Below are positions 56,656-64,000 of a stretch of 64,000 bases of DNA, piece after piece. This stretch comes from Planctomycetota bacterium (lineage in GTDB: Bacteria > Planctomycetota > UBA11346): NCBI GenBank assembly GCA_014193115.1, contig BJHQ01000002.1, positions 134,815 through 198,814 of the forward strand, in the 5' to 3' direction. The first letter of the stretch is position 1. Every line of letters starts with the position of its first letter. Under the pieces are notes generated by a model that saw only the letters and a program-made list of their open reading frames with translations, had not been told where the DNA came from and made no database searches. Both the position numbers and the translations under genes were made by a program.

Positions 56656-58638
56656 ATGACCGCCAGAAACCTCTCCCAAGCCATCAGCTGCCTGTTGTGC
56701 CTGGGCGCTGTTTGCGCCAGTCTGGCCAGGGCCGGTGAAGCCCCGCCTTCCAGTCCATCTGCAACGACTGCCCAAGTGATACCGGCTCCGACTGGTGACT
56801 ACCGTGCTGCGCGCATCACTCTGGAACTGCTCCCCTACGCAGGGCGGGGTGTGGACTACCATCTTGATGGGGCCTTCCGTGATGGCCGGATGCCAGTGCT
56901 CGGCCGCCACAGCCACCAGAACGTGGTGGGCTACCTTGATCTGAAAGGCGCCAGCATCACATCCCATCTGGTCTTCGGCCGCAACAAGCCTGCGTCCATG
57001 CGGGTTCCACCCGCCGATGACTTCGATCTGAACATCGCCGCTGAGGTTGCTGCCGATGGCAGTGTTACAGGCACTTATGCCGGTACCATGCGCACGGGCA
57101 TGAATAAAACCGCTCCGAGCAGCGACGTTAAAGGGAAAATCAGCGGTTTTGTGCGCACCGAGGCCCAGCTTGCGGCCTTGCAGAAGGGATTCGCCACCGG
57201 GGCCGATTGGCCGAGTTGGGCCGGACCTCGTGGCAGCTTGCGGGCAAAGACAACCCCGGCCGTGCTGGTGGATGATCTCGCGAAGGCACGGTTGATATGG
57301 CGTTCCGAAGCTGCTCTTCCCCAGGGTCCGGGCAGTCTGTTCACCCTACGTTCTCCAATGGATGCCATTGACAGCCGCCTGGGCGGCGGCGGCAGCAGTC
57401 CGATCATGGCCGATGGACGGGTCTTCTTGAACTATTACGAACCGAACCGGGCCAGCGGAGCGTCGAACACTGATTTCTCCATTTTCGAGAAGTGGAAGCA
57501 AACAAGGATTAAAGAAGGAACCTGGACCGATTTTGAACTGCATCCTGACACCAAGGCCATCCTCTGCCCGCGCGCCGACCAGGTGATGGCCTGTCTTGAC
57601 GCCAGTACCGGAAAAACCCTGTGGAAGACCATTCTTCCCGATGCCGGAATCAACCTGCAAAGCCATAAATCAAGCGCCATGAACTGCACGGCCTTCGCTG
57701 GCGACGGCCGGGTGATGGCCATGGATGTCGGCGGAAGGCTGAATGCCTTCGACGCCAAGACCGGTCAACTCTTGTGGTCAACGAAAGTGACAGACAGCAA
57801 ACCTGGCACCCGTGCCTTCAATCAAGGCGTGATCGGGATCGGCGGCGTGATCATCGCCGGCGATCAGCAGACGACCTTGGTCGGTCTTGACCCAGCAAGC
57901 GGAAAAATCCTGTGGCAGATCCCGAGCGGAACCCACCCCACCTTCTCCATGGCCGTGCCCTGGACCAAGGACGGCAAGGACTATGCGCTCAGTTACGGAC
58001 CCGCTGCGATCAATCTCATCGATCCTCCCACCGGCAAGATCCTGTGGTCATTGCCAATGACTGGGAATCCAGGGAAGTATATCACCGTTCTCCAGGATAC
58101 GGCCTTCATCTATCGAGGTGTGGCGGCGCAGAATGGAGCTGCGGATGACGGCAGTGGTGATGCCAAGAAGGATGGCCTCGTCTGCTTGGCGATTCAATTG
58201 TCGATCGAAAAGGCCAGCGAATTATGGAGTTTTCCCTGCGCGAACATCTCCAACGGCAACATCGCACCGCTTCCCAGTCCGGATGGCCGGATTTGTATCG
58301 CCGGATCCACTGACGTAACGCTCCTCGATGCCCGAACCGGCAAACAAGTTGCAACAGCCAAAATAACCAATGGACCATTCAACGAGGGCATGGTCGAATA
58401 CGCCCATGGCCGCTTCCTGATGACCACGGATGGATCACATGGACTTCAGGAACTACAGATGCTGCCAGACCGGATTGAGGATTTCACATCGATCGGCACC
58501 CGCAGTGGGTTCCAGCACCTGCAAACATGCAGTTATCACAACATGCCCATGACCCGAGCCTATGTCGATGGCAGGTTGTTCATCCGCGGGATGGAGGCGA
58601 TCTACTGCTATGACCTCAGGGCGAACGACTCAAAATAA
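56656..58638 (+). CDS. Secreted PQQ-like beta-propeller protein 2
   Basis: A 660-aa protein with signal peptide MTARNLSQAISCLLCLGAVC. PQQ-type repeats: MACLDASTGKTLWKT, NAFDAKTGQLLWST, VGLDPASGKILWQI and NLIDPPTGKILWSL. It ends GRLFIRGMEAIYCYDLR, paralogous to the protein at 51396-53399. The N-terminal ~180 residues form an additional beta domain present in both. It lies close to the same AraC gene and the GH50-like gene, in a probable galactan or polysaccharide locus. Exact role unknown. Confidence 0.82.
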   Translation: MTARNLSQAISCLLCLGAVCASLARAGEAPPSSPSATTAQVIPAPTGDYRAARITLELLPYAGRGVDYHLDGAFRDGRMPVLGRHSHQNVVGYLDLKGASITSHLVFGRNKPASMRVPPADDFDLNIAAEVAADGSVTGTYAGTMRTGMNKTAPSSDVKGKISGFVRTEAQLAALQKGFATGADWPSWAGPRGSLRAKTTPAVLVDDLAKARLIWRSEAALPQGPGSLFTLRSPMDAIDSRLGGGGSSPIMADGRVFLNYYEPNRASGASNTDFSIFEKWKQTRIKEGTWTDFELHPDTKAILCPRADQVMACLDASTGKTLWKTILPDAGINLQSHKSSAMNCTAFAGDGRVMAMDVGGRLNAFDAKTGQLLWSTKVTDSKPGTRAFNQGVIGIGGVIIAGDQQTTLVGLDPASGKILWQIPSGTHPTFSMAVPWTKDGKDYALSYGPAAINLIDPPTGKILWSLPMTGNPGKYITVLQDTAFIYRGVAAQNGAADDGSGDAKKDGLVCLAIQLSIEKASELWSFPCANISNGNIAPLPSPDGRICIAGSTDVTLLDARTGKQVATAKITNGPFNEGMVEYAHGRFLMTTDGSHGLQELQMLPDRIEDFTSIGTRSGFQHLQTCSYHNMPMTRAYVDGRLFIRGMEAIYCYDLRANDSK

Positions 58639-58919
58639 GTCTCATTTATTTCAAGGAGGACATGATGAGGCGGGATCACCACATTGGCATTTCCTTCGGG
58701 AGTTATCATAAATCTTTCATTGTTATCGTTGCTGACACATCCTGCTCGGTGCATCCCGCCTGACCATGGGCCTGGACTCATCGGCTTATTTGGGACAGGG
58801 GCATTTCAGGTGCGTATCCGGGATGGTGGCCACAACATCATCGCTGAGGACTGGACCCGATGGCTCGAATTTTCTGATGAGTACTTTCGTGAGATGCTTT
58901 GCCCATAACCGAGGAATGG
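58639..58919. other. Intergenic region after PQQ-like protein 2
   Basis: About 280 bp with no known family. A good Shine-Dalgarno and a 33-codon frame occur at its left end (annotated below). A 74-codon frame (58684-58908) in another phase lacks recognisable content. It may be the remnant of a decayed gene. Confidence 0.4.
58662..58763 (+). CDS. Possible 33-residue small protein
   Basis: AAGGAGGA (58653-58660) is followed by ATG ATG at 58662. The frame encodes MMRRDHHIGISFG and then a short Ile/Val-rich stretch, with TGA at 58761-58763. The strength of the ribosome site is the main support. There is no homology I can name. It could be the beginning of a decayed gene. Confidence 0.25.
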   Translation: MMRRDHHIGISFGSYHKSFIVIVADTSCSVHPA

Positions 58920-60905
58920 TTACTGATTGAGCTGGTGGGGTGAAGGCGGCAGAACAAACGCCAAGGGCCTCGAACAGGCACGGCTGACCAGCAGTCGAAG
59001 CAGACGGTACAGCTCGCCGGCCGGCAGGTCATAGGCGCGCACTGCGGTGAACAGCGACAGCAGGAAGCTGACCGACAGGTTGAGCACGAACATCACGGCG
59101 ATGCCTGAACCAGCGAGCAGGACGAAGCCATCCCGCCACCAATCCGGCTGAGAAGCGCAGGCCAGGGCGAGTTGGCCGGTGCTCAGGGTCACGTGGCGGA
59201 CGTCGAGCGGCAGGCCAAGGATCGTACCCAGCACCGGGGTGAAGCCCAACATCAGGCCGAGGCTGACGTTGGTGCCCCAGCCCGCGGCGTGCTGGCGAAG
59301 TCCATCGCCGATCCGGCGCCAGCCGCGGTCCAGACAGGCCTGGGGCAGGCGGTGCCAGGCCACCCAGTTGTCAAATGCCCCGCCGAACAGACTCGACAGC
59401 CACAAAATCACTCCGGTCAGGGCGGCATAGAACAAGGTCAACGAGCTGAGCGGACTGAAGTTGGTGTAGATCGCCTCGGCTTCGGCCGCAGCCAGGAAAT
59501 GGCCGCCACCGACCAGTGTCCAGGCCAGATCAAAGGCGAAGCAGCCTACCGCCACCGTCGCCACGTTGGCGGTGGCCGCCGCCACCTGCGACGCGCAGAT
59601 CCGCTGGGTATAGGCAGCGATCTGTTCGATCCGGTCGTCGCCACGGCGATCGCGGACGATGGCCGCCAGGGCCGCGGCGGTCATAGCCGGCTGCTTGGTC
59701 GCCAGCATCAGGTGCAGATGCTGCAAGGCTAGGAAACTCGCTGCGTAATTGAGGCTGTAGGCGAGACCTTCGACCACCGGGGCGACGTGCAGGGCATGGC
59801 AGATCTGGTGCGAGCCCAGCTTGATCGCGGCGGTGGCCGTGGTCAGCAGGCCGCCGCCCGCCGCCGCCCGCCAGATTTGCCAATATTCTCTCCGGTTGTG
59901 CGCGATGTAATGCTCGCCGGTAGCGCCACTGCGATCCACGATCCGGCGATGGAGCAAGCGCAAACTGCGGCGGGCAAGATCGCGCAGCGAGCGGTCGCGG
60001 TGGACCGCCGCGGCCAGTTCGACCACCAGCTGCTGAGGGGCGGAGGTCCTGCGCTCGGCATCCGCCACGAACAGTTCGGCGATCAGGCGCATGCGCCTGA
60101 GGCAGCTTTCCAGTACATCAAGGCTGAACACCACCTCGACGCTGACGCCCTCGGCGCCGTGCTGGGCCCGGGTCCCGGCCACTGCTCGCTGGCAGTCGTC
60201 GACCGCGGCCAGCCATTCGGCTTGGTCGTTTGTCAGCCCGGCATCCCAGGCATCGGCCAACGCGGCGCTGGCGGTGAACAGCCGGTGGGCCGGGGACTCG
60301 CTGATGCGGTGCCCAGCCAGGCGGTCGCGCAGGCGAGGATGCAGACCGGTATCCAGGACCCGGGCGGCCAGCAGGCGGAAGCCATCCGCCGCCGCCAGGC
60401 CCAGGCCGGTCCACAAATCCGGACGATCTTCCGGCTTCAACACCTGGACCAAATCGCCGAACTGCGCCGTATCGAGGCGGGCCAATCCTTCCGCCACCGG
60501 GCTGCGCAGCACCAGCCAGCGCACCAGTGCCGCCAGGTCATGATCAGCCCGGGGCTCGGGTAACAGACGCCGGGCCAGGCGGTCGCTGGCCTCGGACAGG
60601 AAGCTGCGGGCGGTGGGCAGACCGCTGTCGGCGAACAGGTCTGCTCCGCCAGCGGCGCCAAGAACCGCCGCCAGGCGATTGAAGACGGCCTCGCGCAGGA
60701 ACGTGTTGGCTGCCAAAATTTGTGGCAGGGCCTCCACCGCCGGCAACGCAGGACCACCTGCCGGACCAGGCGCGAACAGCACGTTGAGGAGCCCGCCCAG
60801 GGCATCCGTTCGCTCGCACTGTCCAGTAGCGGAGCCGAACCGGACCAGGGCCGCAACCAGATCCGCTTGGATCGCGGTCGATGGGACGACGACGGAACCA
60901 GCCAT
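58920..60905 (-). CDS. Gcr/COG4389-family membrane protein (annotated elsewhere as site-specific recombinase)
   Basis: A 661-aa protein. The N-terminal half is helical and soluble. The family signature GATGEHYIAHNRREYWQIW is about two thirds along. At least six hydrophobic segments follow, including the C-terminal DGFVLLAGSGIAVMFVLNLS. The family is named after a gonococcal site-specific recombinase, but the topology is that of a polytopic membrane protein and no recombinase catalytic motif is visible. The start at 60905 was chosen; the frame is open further upstream. Confidence 0.72.
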   Translation of the reverse strand: MAGSVVVPSTAIQADLVAALVRFGSATGQCERTDALGGLLNVLFAPGPAGGPALPAVEALPQILAANTFLREAVFNRLAAVLGAAGGADLFADSGLPTARSFLSEASDRLARRLLPEPRADHDLAALVRWLVLRSPVAEGLARLDTAQFGDLVQVLKPEDRPDLWTGLGLAAADGFRLLAARVLDTGLHPRLRDRLAGHRISESPAHRLFTASAALADAWDAGLTNDQAEWLAAVDDCQRAVAGTRAQHGAEGVSVEVVFSLDVLESCLRRMRLIAELFVADAERRTSAPQQLVVELAAAVHRDRSLRDLARRSLRLLHRRIVDRSGATGEHYIAHNRREYWQIWRAAAGGGLLTTATAAIKLGSHQICHALHVAPVVEGLAYSLNYAASFLALQHLHLMLATKQPAMTAAALAAIVRDRRGDDRIEQIAAYTQRICASQVAAATANVATVAVGCFAFDLAWTLVGGGHFLAAAEAEAIYTNFSPLSSLTLFYAALTGVILWLSSLFGGAFDNWVAWHRLPQACLDRGWRRIGDGLRQHAAGWGTNVSLGLMLGFTPVLGTILGLPLDVRHVTLSTGQLALACASQPDWWRDGFVLLAGSGIAVMFVLNLSVSFLLSLFTAVRAYDLPAGELYRLLRLLVSRACSRPLAFVLPPSPHQLNQ

Positions 60906-61149
60906 GCCGGCACCTTTCAGATGCGCTCGGTCTGGCAATGGTCGACAGCCAAACAGACCGCAGGCAGGAAGGTGGACGCCAGCGGCACGCAGTTCCCGAG
61001 ATGGTTCAGTGCTTGTGCAGAACACGCAGTGACGGCCATCGCCAGCGTGGTCTGGGCGGTGCCTGCCAGGATGCTCCTTGGCGGACGGATCAACAAACCT
61101 ATCGGAGCCGTGGACAAAGACGGGAAGGTCCGGCCCGTAAAATGCCGGC

Positions 61150-62016
61150 ATGGACGACCTTCAACGCTACCTCTTCGACCGCCAGGGTTTCCTGCGCATT
61201 CCGGGAATCCTCTCTCCAGACGAGGTGGCGACCCTTGCCGCCGCAGTCGATCGGCTGCACGACCGGGTGGAGCGCGGATTCGATTCCTGGCCGGAACGTC
61301 GCGGTTGGCGTAAGTGCGTCGGTCGGTTCGACGCCGAGAGCGGTGTCTATGTCTACGGCAAGACAGGATATGGAAATACCTGGGTCATCGAAGACATGTG
61401 GAACGCCGATCCGGCATTCCTCCTCCTGCTTGGACACGCACCGACCCTCGACATCGTCAGCGCAACCGTCCGTGGTCGGGTCAATGTCAATAATTCCGAG
61501 GTCAGGGTGCGCTTCCCGGGAAATTCCACCGGCGCGCACATGGGCGGTCCGATCGATGGGAAGTATGCCTATCGCTACGACCATCGCGGTTTCGATTGCA
61601 TGATGACCAGGATGATTTATTTCCTGCACGATGTCGGTCCCGATGATGGTCCCTTTTCAGTAGTTCCGGGCACCCACAAGTCGGCTTTCCCGCCGCCTAG
61701 TTCTCCGCGACCGGAAGATGAACCTGGGGCTGTCGCCGTGACCGCCCGCGCCGGCGATGGGGTCTATTTCACCGAAGCCTTGCGGCACGGCGGTTTTGAA
61801 AATCGCAGTGCACGGCCACGGCGAACGATCCATGTCGGGTATGGTCCCGCCTGGATGCGGGCGCAGTTGGTCGGGACGATGGATGAACCGCAGTTCATCT
61901 TGCCGCGCACCTGGGATTCCATGCGACCCGATCAACAGGCCCTGTTCTCACCGTGGCCCGAAGAACTGCGGCCTGCCAAGGCCAGCGGTCGTGCCTTGAG
62001 CCTCATGGCGGGATGA
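61150..62016 (+). CDS. PhyH-family protein 3 with HxG in place of HxD
   Basis: A 288-aa PhyH-like protein. The first iron ligand is H130 in STGAHMGGPID, but the residue two positions on is Gly132, not Asp. The distal His213 (ALRHGGFENRS) and an Arg at 224-225 (RPRRTIHVGY) are kept. HxG or HxA is what Fe/2-oxoglutarate halogenases show, because halide replaces the carboxylate. However, Gly at this place may also occur in non-halogenase PhyH relatives. No signal peptide. It is followed after 29 bp by an AraC regulator. Confidence 0.75.
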   Translation: MDDLQRYLFDRQGFLRIPGILSPDEVATLAAAVDRLHDRVERGFDSWPERRGWRKCVGRFDAESGVYVYGKTGYGNTWVIEDMWNADPAFLLLLGHAPTLDIVSATVRGRVNVNNSEVRVRFPGNSTGAHMGGPIDGKYAYRYDHRGFDCMMTRMIYFLHDVGPDDGPFSVVPGTHKSAFPPPSSPRPEDEPGAVAVTARAGDGVYFTEALRHGGFENRSARPRRTIHVGYGPAWMRAQLVGTMDEPQFILPRTWDSMRPDQQALFSPWPEELRPAKASGRALSLMAG

Positions 62017-62045
62017 CTCGACCTGGCCAGGGCTGATGATCCTGC

Positions 62046-62942
62046 ATGGTCACCTATCAAACCCAGCGCGAAGACCCGCTCCTTGATCAGGCTCCGGCAT
62101 TATCGGGGTGTGCGCCATTCATGCGCATCGTCCACGATTGTCGGACCGGACCGCGATTCGTCCTGAAAACGCGCCGGATCAGGGATCATGCCTTCCTGTA
62201 TGTCCGTCGCGGTGTCGGCGAACTGACTTCCGGTCGTGATCGTCAGCTGCTTGGACCCGGTTCGTTGATCATGGTGCCGCCCGGTCCGGACCATGCCTTC
62301 GATCTGTCAGATGCAGAAGGGGTCCAGATGTTCAACTGCCACTTCGATCCGGTCTGGCAGGCTGACTCGGCCCTGGTCGAACACCAATTCGACCCGCAAC
62401 GTCCTGATCGTCGGTCCCCGATGCCCGGTGGTTTGTTTGCATCCAGGGTCATCGTCCACCAAGTCGGGATACCGGCCGCTTATGAAGCGAGATTCCTGGC
62501 CATGGCCAGACGATTCCCTGCCATCGATGCCATGGGGGCTTTGGAGCTACGTGCTGCCGCGATCGAGCATATCGCCTGGACGTTGCGCGATCTTTCCGGC
62601 AGAACCGTCATTGAAGACGACGACACTGCCTTGCAGCGGGCACGTAGGCGACTGGACGAGGCTCCAGGGCCCATCGGTCTGGCCGAGCTGGAAAAGGTCG
62701 CGGGCATGGGCCGGACCCGCTTGTGCGCGGCCTTCCGCCGGCGTTTCGGGCTGAGTCCGATCGACTACCAGCGACACTCCCGGATCGAGCGGGCGAAGGC
62801 CGACCTGGTCAGCGCCGATCTTCCCGTGAAGGCGGTGGCAGCCAGGGGCGGGTTCGCCTCGATCCATCATTTCACCAAGGTTTTCACCCGACTGGTCGGA
62901 GAACCGCCGGCCGCCTACCAGCGCCGGATCAATCGGCGCTGA
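62046..62942 (+). CDS. AraC-family transcriptional regulator 2
   Basis: A 298-aa protein. The cupin-type sensory part (AFLYVRRGVGELTSGRDRQL, then SLIMVPPGPDHAF) is followed by a two-helix-turn-helix domain: IGLAELEKVAGMGRTRLCAA and LPVKAVAARGGFASIHHFTK. It likely regulates the co-directional PhyH gene 29 bp upstream and perhaps the convergent FAD oxidoreductase. Confidence 0.88.
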   Translation: MVTYQTQREDPLLDQAPALSGCAPFMRIVHDCRTGPRFVLKTRRIRDHAFLYVRRGVGELTSGRDRQLLGPGSLIMVPPGPDHAFDLSDAEGVQMFNCHFDPVWQADSALVEHQFDPQRPDRRSPMPGGLFASRVIVHQVGIPAAYEARFLAMARRFPAIDAMGALELRAAAIEHIAWTLRDLSGRTVIEDDDTALQRARRRLDEAPGPIGLAELEKVAGMGRTRLCAAFRRRFGLSPIDYQRHSRIERAKADLVSADLPVKAVAARGGFASIHHFTKVFTRLVGEPPAAYQRRINRR

Positions 62943-62966
62943 GTCTGGATCGTTCGCATACGGTGT

Positions 62967-64000
62967 TTACCGGTCCGACGGTTTTCCATGGAGTTTCACC
63001 GGAGCGGCCAGGACCTGTCCGACTTCCACAAGGCGGGAGCGCAGCGCAGGCAGAGACACCTCCTGCACCGCCACGCCCTGGGCCACCGCCTGGCTGGCGG
63101 CGACGCCAGCGGATTCACCCAGGACCTGGAAGACCGGCTCCATGCGCGATGCGGCATAGGCGATGTAGCTGGCAGAGCAGCACACCGGCACCAGCAGATT
63201 GCTGCACTGCGCCGTCTCCGGCGTGAGTGCACGATAGGGGATGCCATAAGGTGTGCCGGTGCCGGCATTGCCACCGATGAACATGTTGCCTTCGGTGGCG
63301 ACCACCATCCGGCCGGTGGAGGTATCGTTGATGGCGATCCGTCGCACGGGATAGGTATCGACACCATACTGGCCGAGGCCCACGGCATCGTCGACGGTGG
63401 TGCGGTTCATCACATCGGCCTCGGTGAGCACATAGCGCCCCACCAGCCGCCGGGCGATGCGTACATACAGCTGATGCGGCCAGCCATCGGTGTCGGGGTG
63501 GTGGGTCCGGTCCAGTCCGAGGGCGGCGATCGCCGCCCGCCGGATCGGCGGAACCCGCTCATCCGTGGTCAAAAAATGATGGATGCCGCGCATCCAATCG
63601 ATGTGCGCCCGCCAGATCGCCGAACGTTCAGCATAGCCGCCATCCTGATAGCGGCGGCTGAGCCCGAGCGGCGCGATCGAGACCAGCGAGTGGCGCTGGT
63701 AGTTGTATTCGCCGTCATTGAGCCATCCCGGGAAGATCCCGCTGATCGCCTGGTCCTGGCCGTGGGCGACCAGATGGGCGACGAAGCGGCCGACCAGTTC
63801 GAAGCGTGCCGGATCGTAGTCTGCCGGAGGAGTGAACGGCACCCGCCGAGCCGGATCGCTGGTGACATAGAAACGGAAATTGTAGGCCTGGGTGTAGTCG
63901 TCGGCGGCGCCCTGCGGCTTGCCATGATCGGATTCGACCTGCCAGAGCAGCCCGCTGCCTGGATCGCCGGGAGCGATGAACGGATCGATCGGCGTCACAT
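62967..64000 (-). CDS. FAD-dependent oxidoreductase (PF12831), partial at the window edge
   Basis: The C-terminal part (about 344 codons) of a FAD protein continuing beyond the right edge. The N-terminal Rossmann motif is not in the window; the first codon seen here (GTG near 63998) is probably internal. Visible family features are FPGWLNDGEYNYQRHSLVS, RRIAINDTSTGRMVVATEGN, and the late GIPYRALTPETAQCSNLLVP with CCSASYIAYAASRMEPVFQV, matching the FAD contact found in the other two PF12831 proteins. Convergent with the AraC regulator. Confidence 0.82.
   Translation of the reverse strand, partial: VTPIDPFIAPGDPGSGLLWQVESDHGKPQGAADDYTQAYNFRFYVTSDPARRVPFTPPADYDPARFELVGRFVAHLVAHGQDQAISGIFPGWLNDGEYNYQRHSLVSIAPLGLSRRYQDGGYAERSAIWRAHIDWMRGIHHFLTTDERVPPIRRAAIAALGLDRTHHPDTDGWPHQLYVRIARRLVGRYVLTEADVMNRTTVDDAVGLGQYGVDTYPVRRIAINDTSTGRMVVATEGNMFIGGNAGTGTPYGIPYRALTPETAQCSNLLVPVCCSASYIAYAASRMEPVFQVLGESAGVAASQAVAQGVAVQEVSLPALRSRLVEVGQVLAAPVKLHGKPSDR

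Overview
The window is GC-rich chromosomal DNA from a Gram-negative-type bacterium. An outer membrane is implied by KDO-8-phosphate synthase (kdsA). A hook protein implies a flagellum, and pilM implies a type IV pilus. The gene mix points to the PVC group (Planctomycetota/Lentisphaerota-like): many phytanoyl-CoA-dioxygenase-type oxygenases, PF12831-type FAD oxidoreductases, PQQ-like beta-propellers, varied glycoside hydrolases and a FloA/NfeD module. That placement is an inference from content, not from a marker tree. No rRNA, tRNA, CRISPR array or intact insertion sequence was seen.

Layout. 1-1341 (minus): three overlapping genes for small envelope proteins. 1402-3548: a radical SAM enzyme resembling archaeal tetraether lipid synthase, overlapping by 4 bp an Lgt-family membrane protein. 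4192-9432: two oxygenases, a sialate O-acetylesterase and mannose-6-phosphate isomerase. 9654-12730: tandem paralogues of an unknown membrane-anchored protein, the second interrupted by an in-frame TGA. 12848-13118: a dense block of palindromic repeats. 13277-15521: YbgC-type thioesterase and topoisomerase I. 15601-25287: a carbohydrate locus (IclR regulator with a palindrome at its start, FAD oxidoreductase, GH9-like protein, MFS transporter, GH78 rhamnosidase-like enzyme, Tat-type FAD oxidoreductase). 25397-30353: SthA-type transhydrogenase, enolase, a lipoprotein whose start lies inside a perfect 14-bp hairpin, and DnaA. 30698-34647: coiled-coil protein, FloA, NfeD and NfeD/ClpP-class protease. 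34772-45480: methyltransferase, FlgE, FKBP isomerase, PyrF, GH10, a secreted protein, KdsA and an anchored protein. 45510-58638: PilM, a GH28-like protein, a Calx-beta protein, and two PQQ-like propellers flanking an AraC regulator and a GH50-like hydrolase. 58920-64000: a Gcr-family membrane protein, a third PhyH protein lacking the usual Asp ligand, an AraC regulator, and a partial FAD oxidoreductase running off the end.

How it fits together. Much of the window looks built for using plant or algal polysaccharide. There are secreted (GH78, GH9-like) and apparently cytoplasmic (GH10, GH28-like, GH50-like, esterase) hydrolases. A hexuronate-type transporter, sugar-responsive IclR/AraC regulators and FAD oxidoreductases that could oxidise sugars go with them. 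Core genes (topA, dnaA, eno, pyrF, kdsA, manA, sthA) are scattered singly between these accessory genes. The most unusual item is the Tes-like/Lgt-like pair, which suggests a lipid modification. Several families of short palindromic repeats fill the intergenic spaces.
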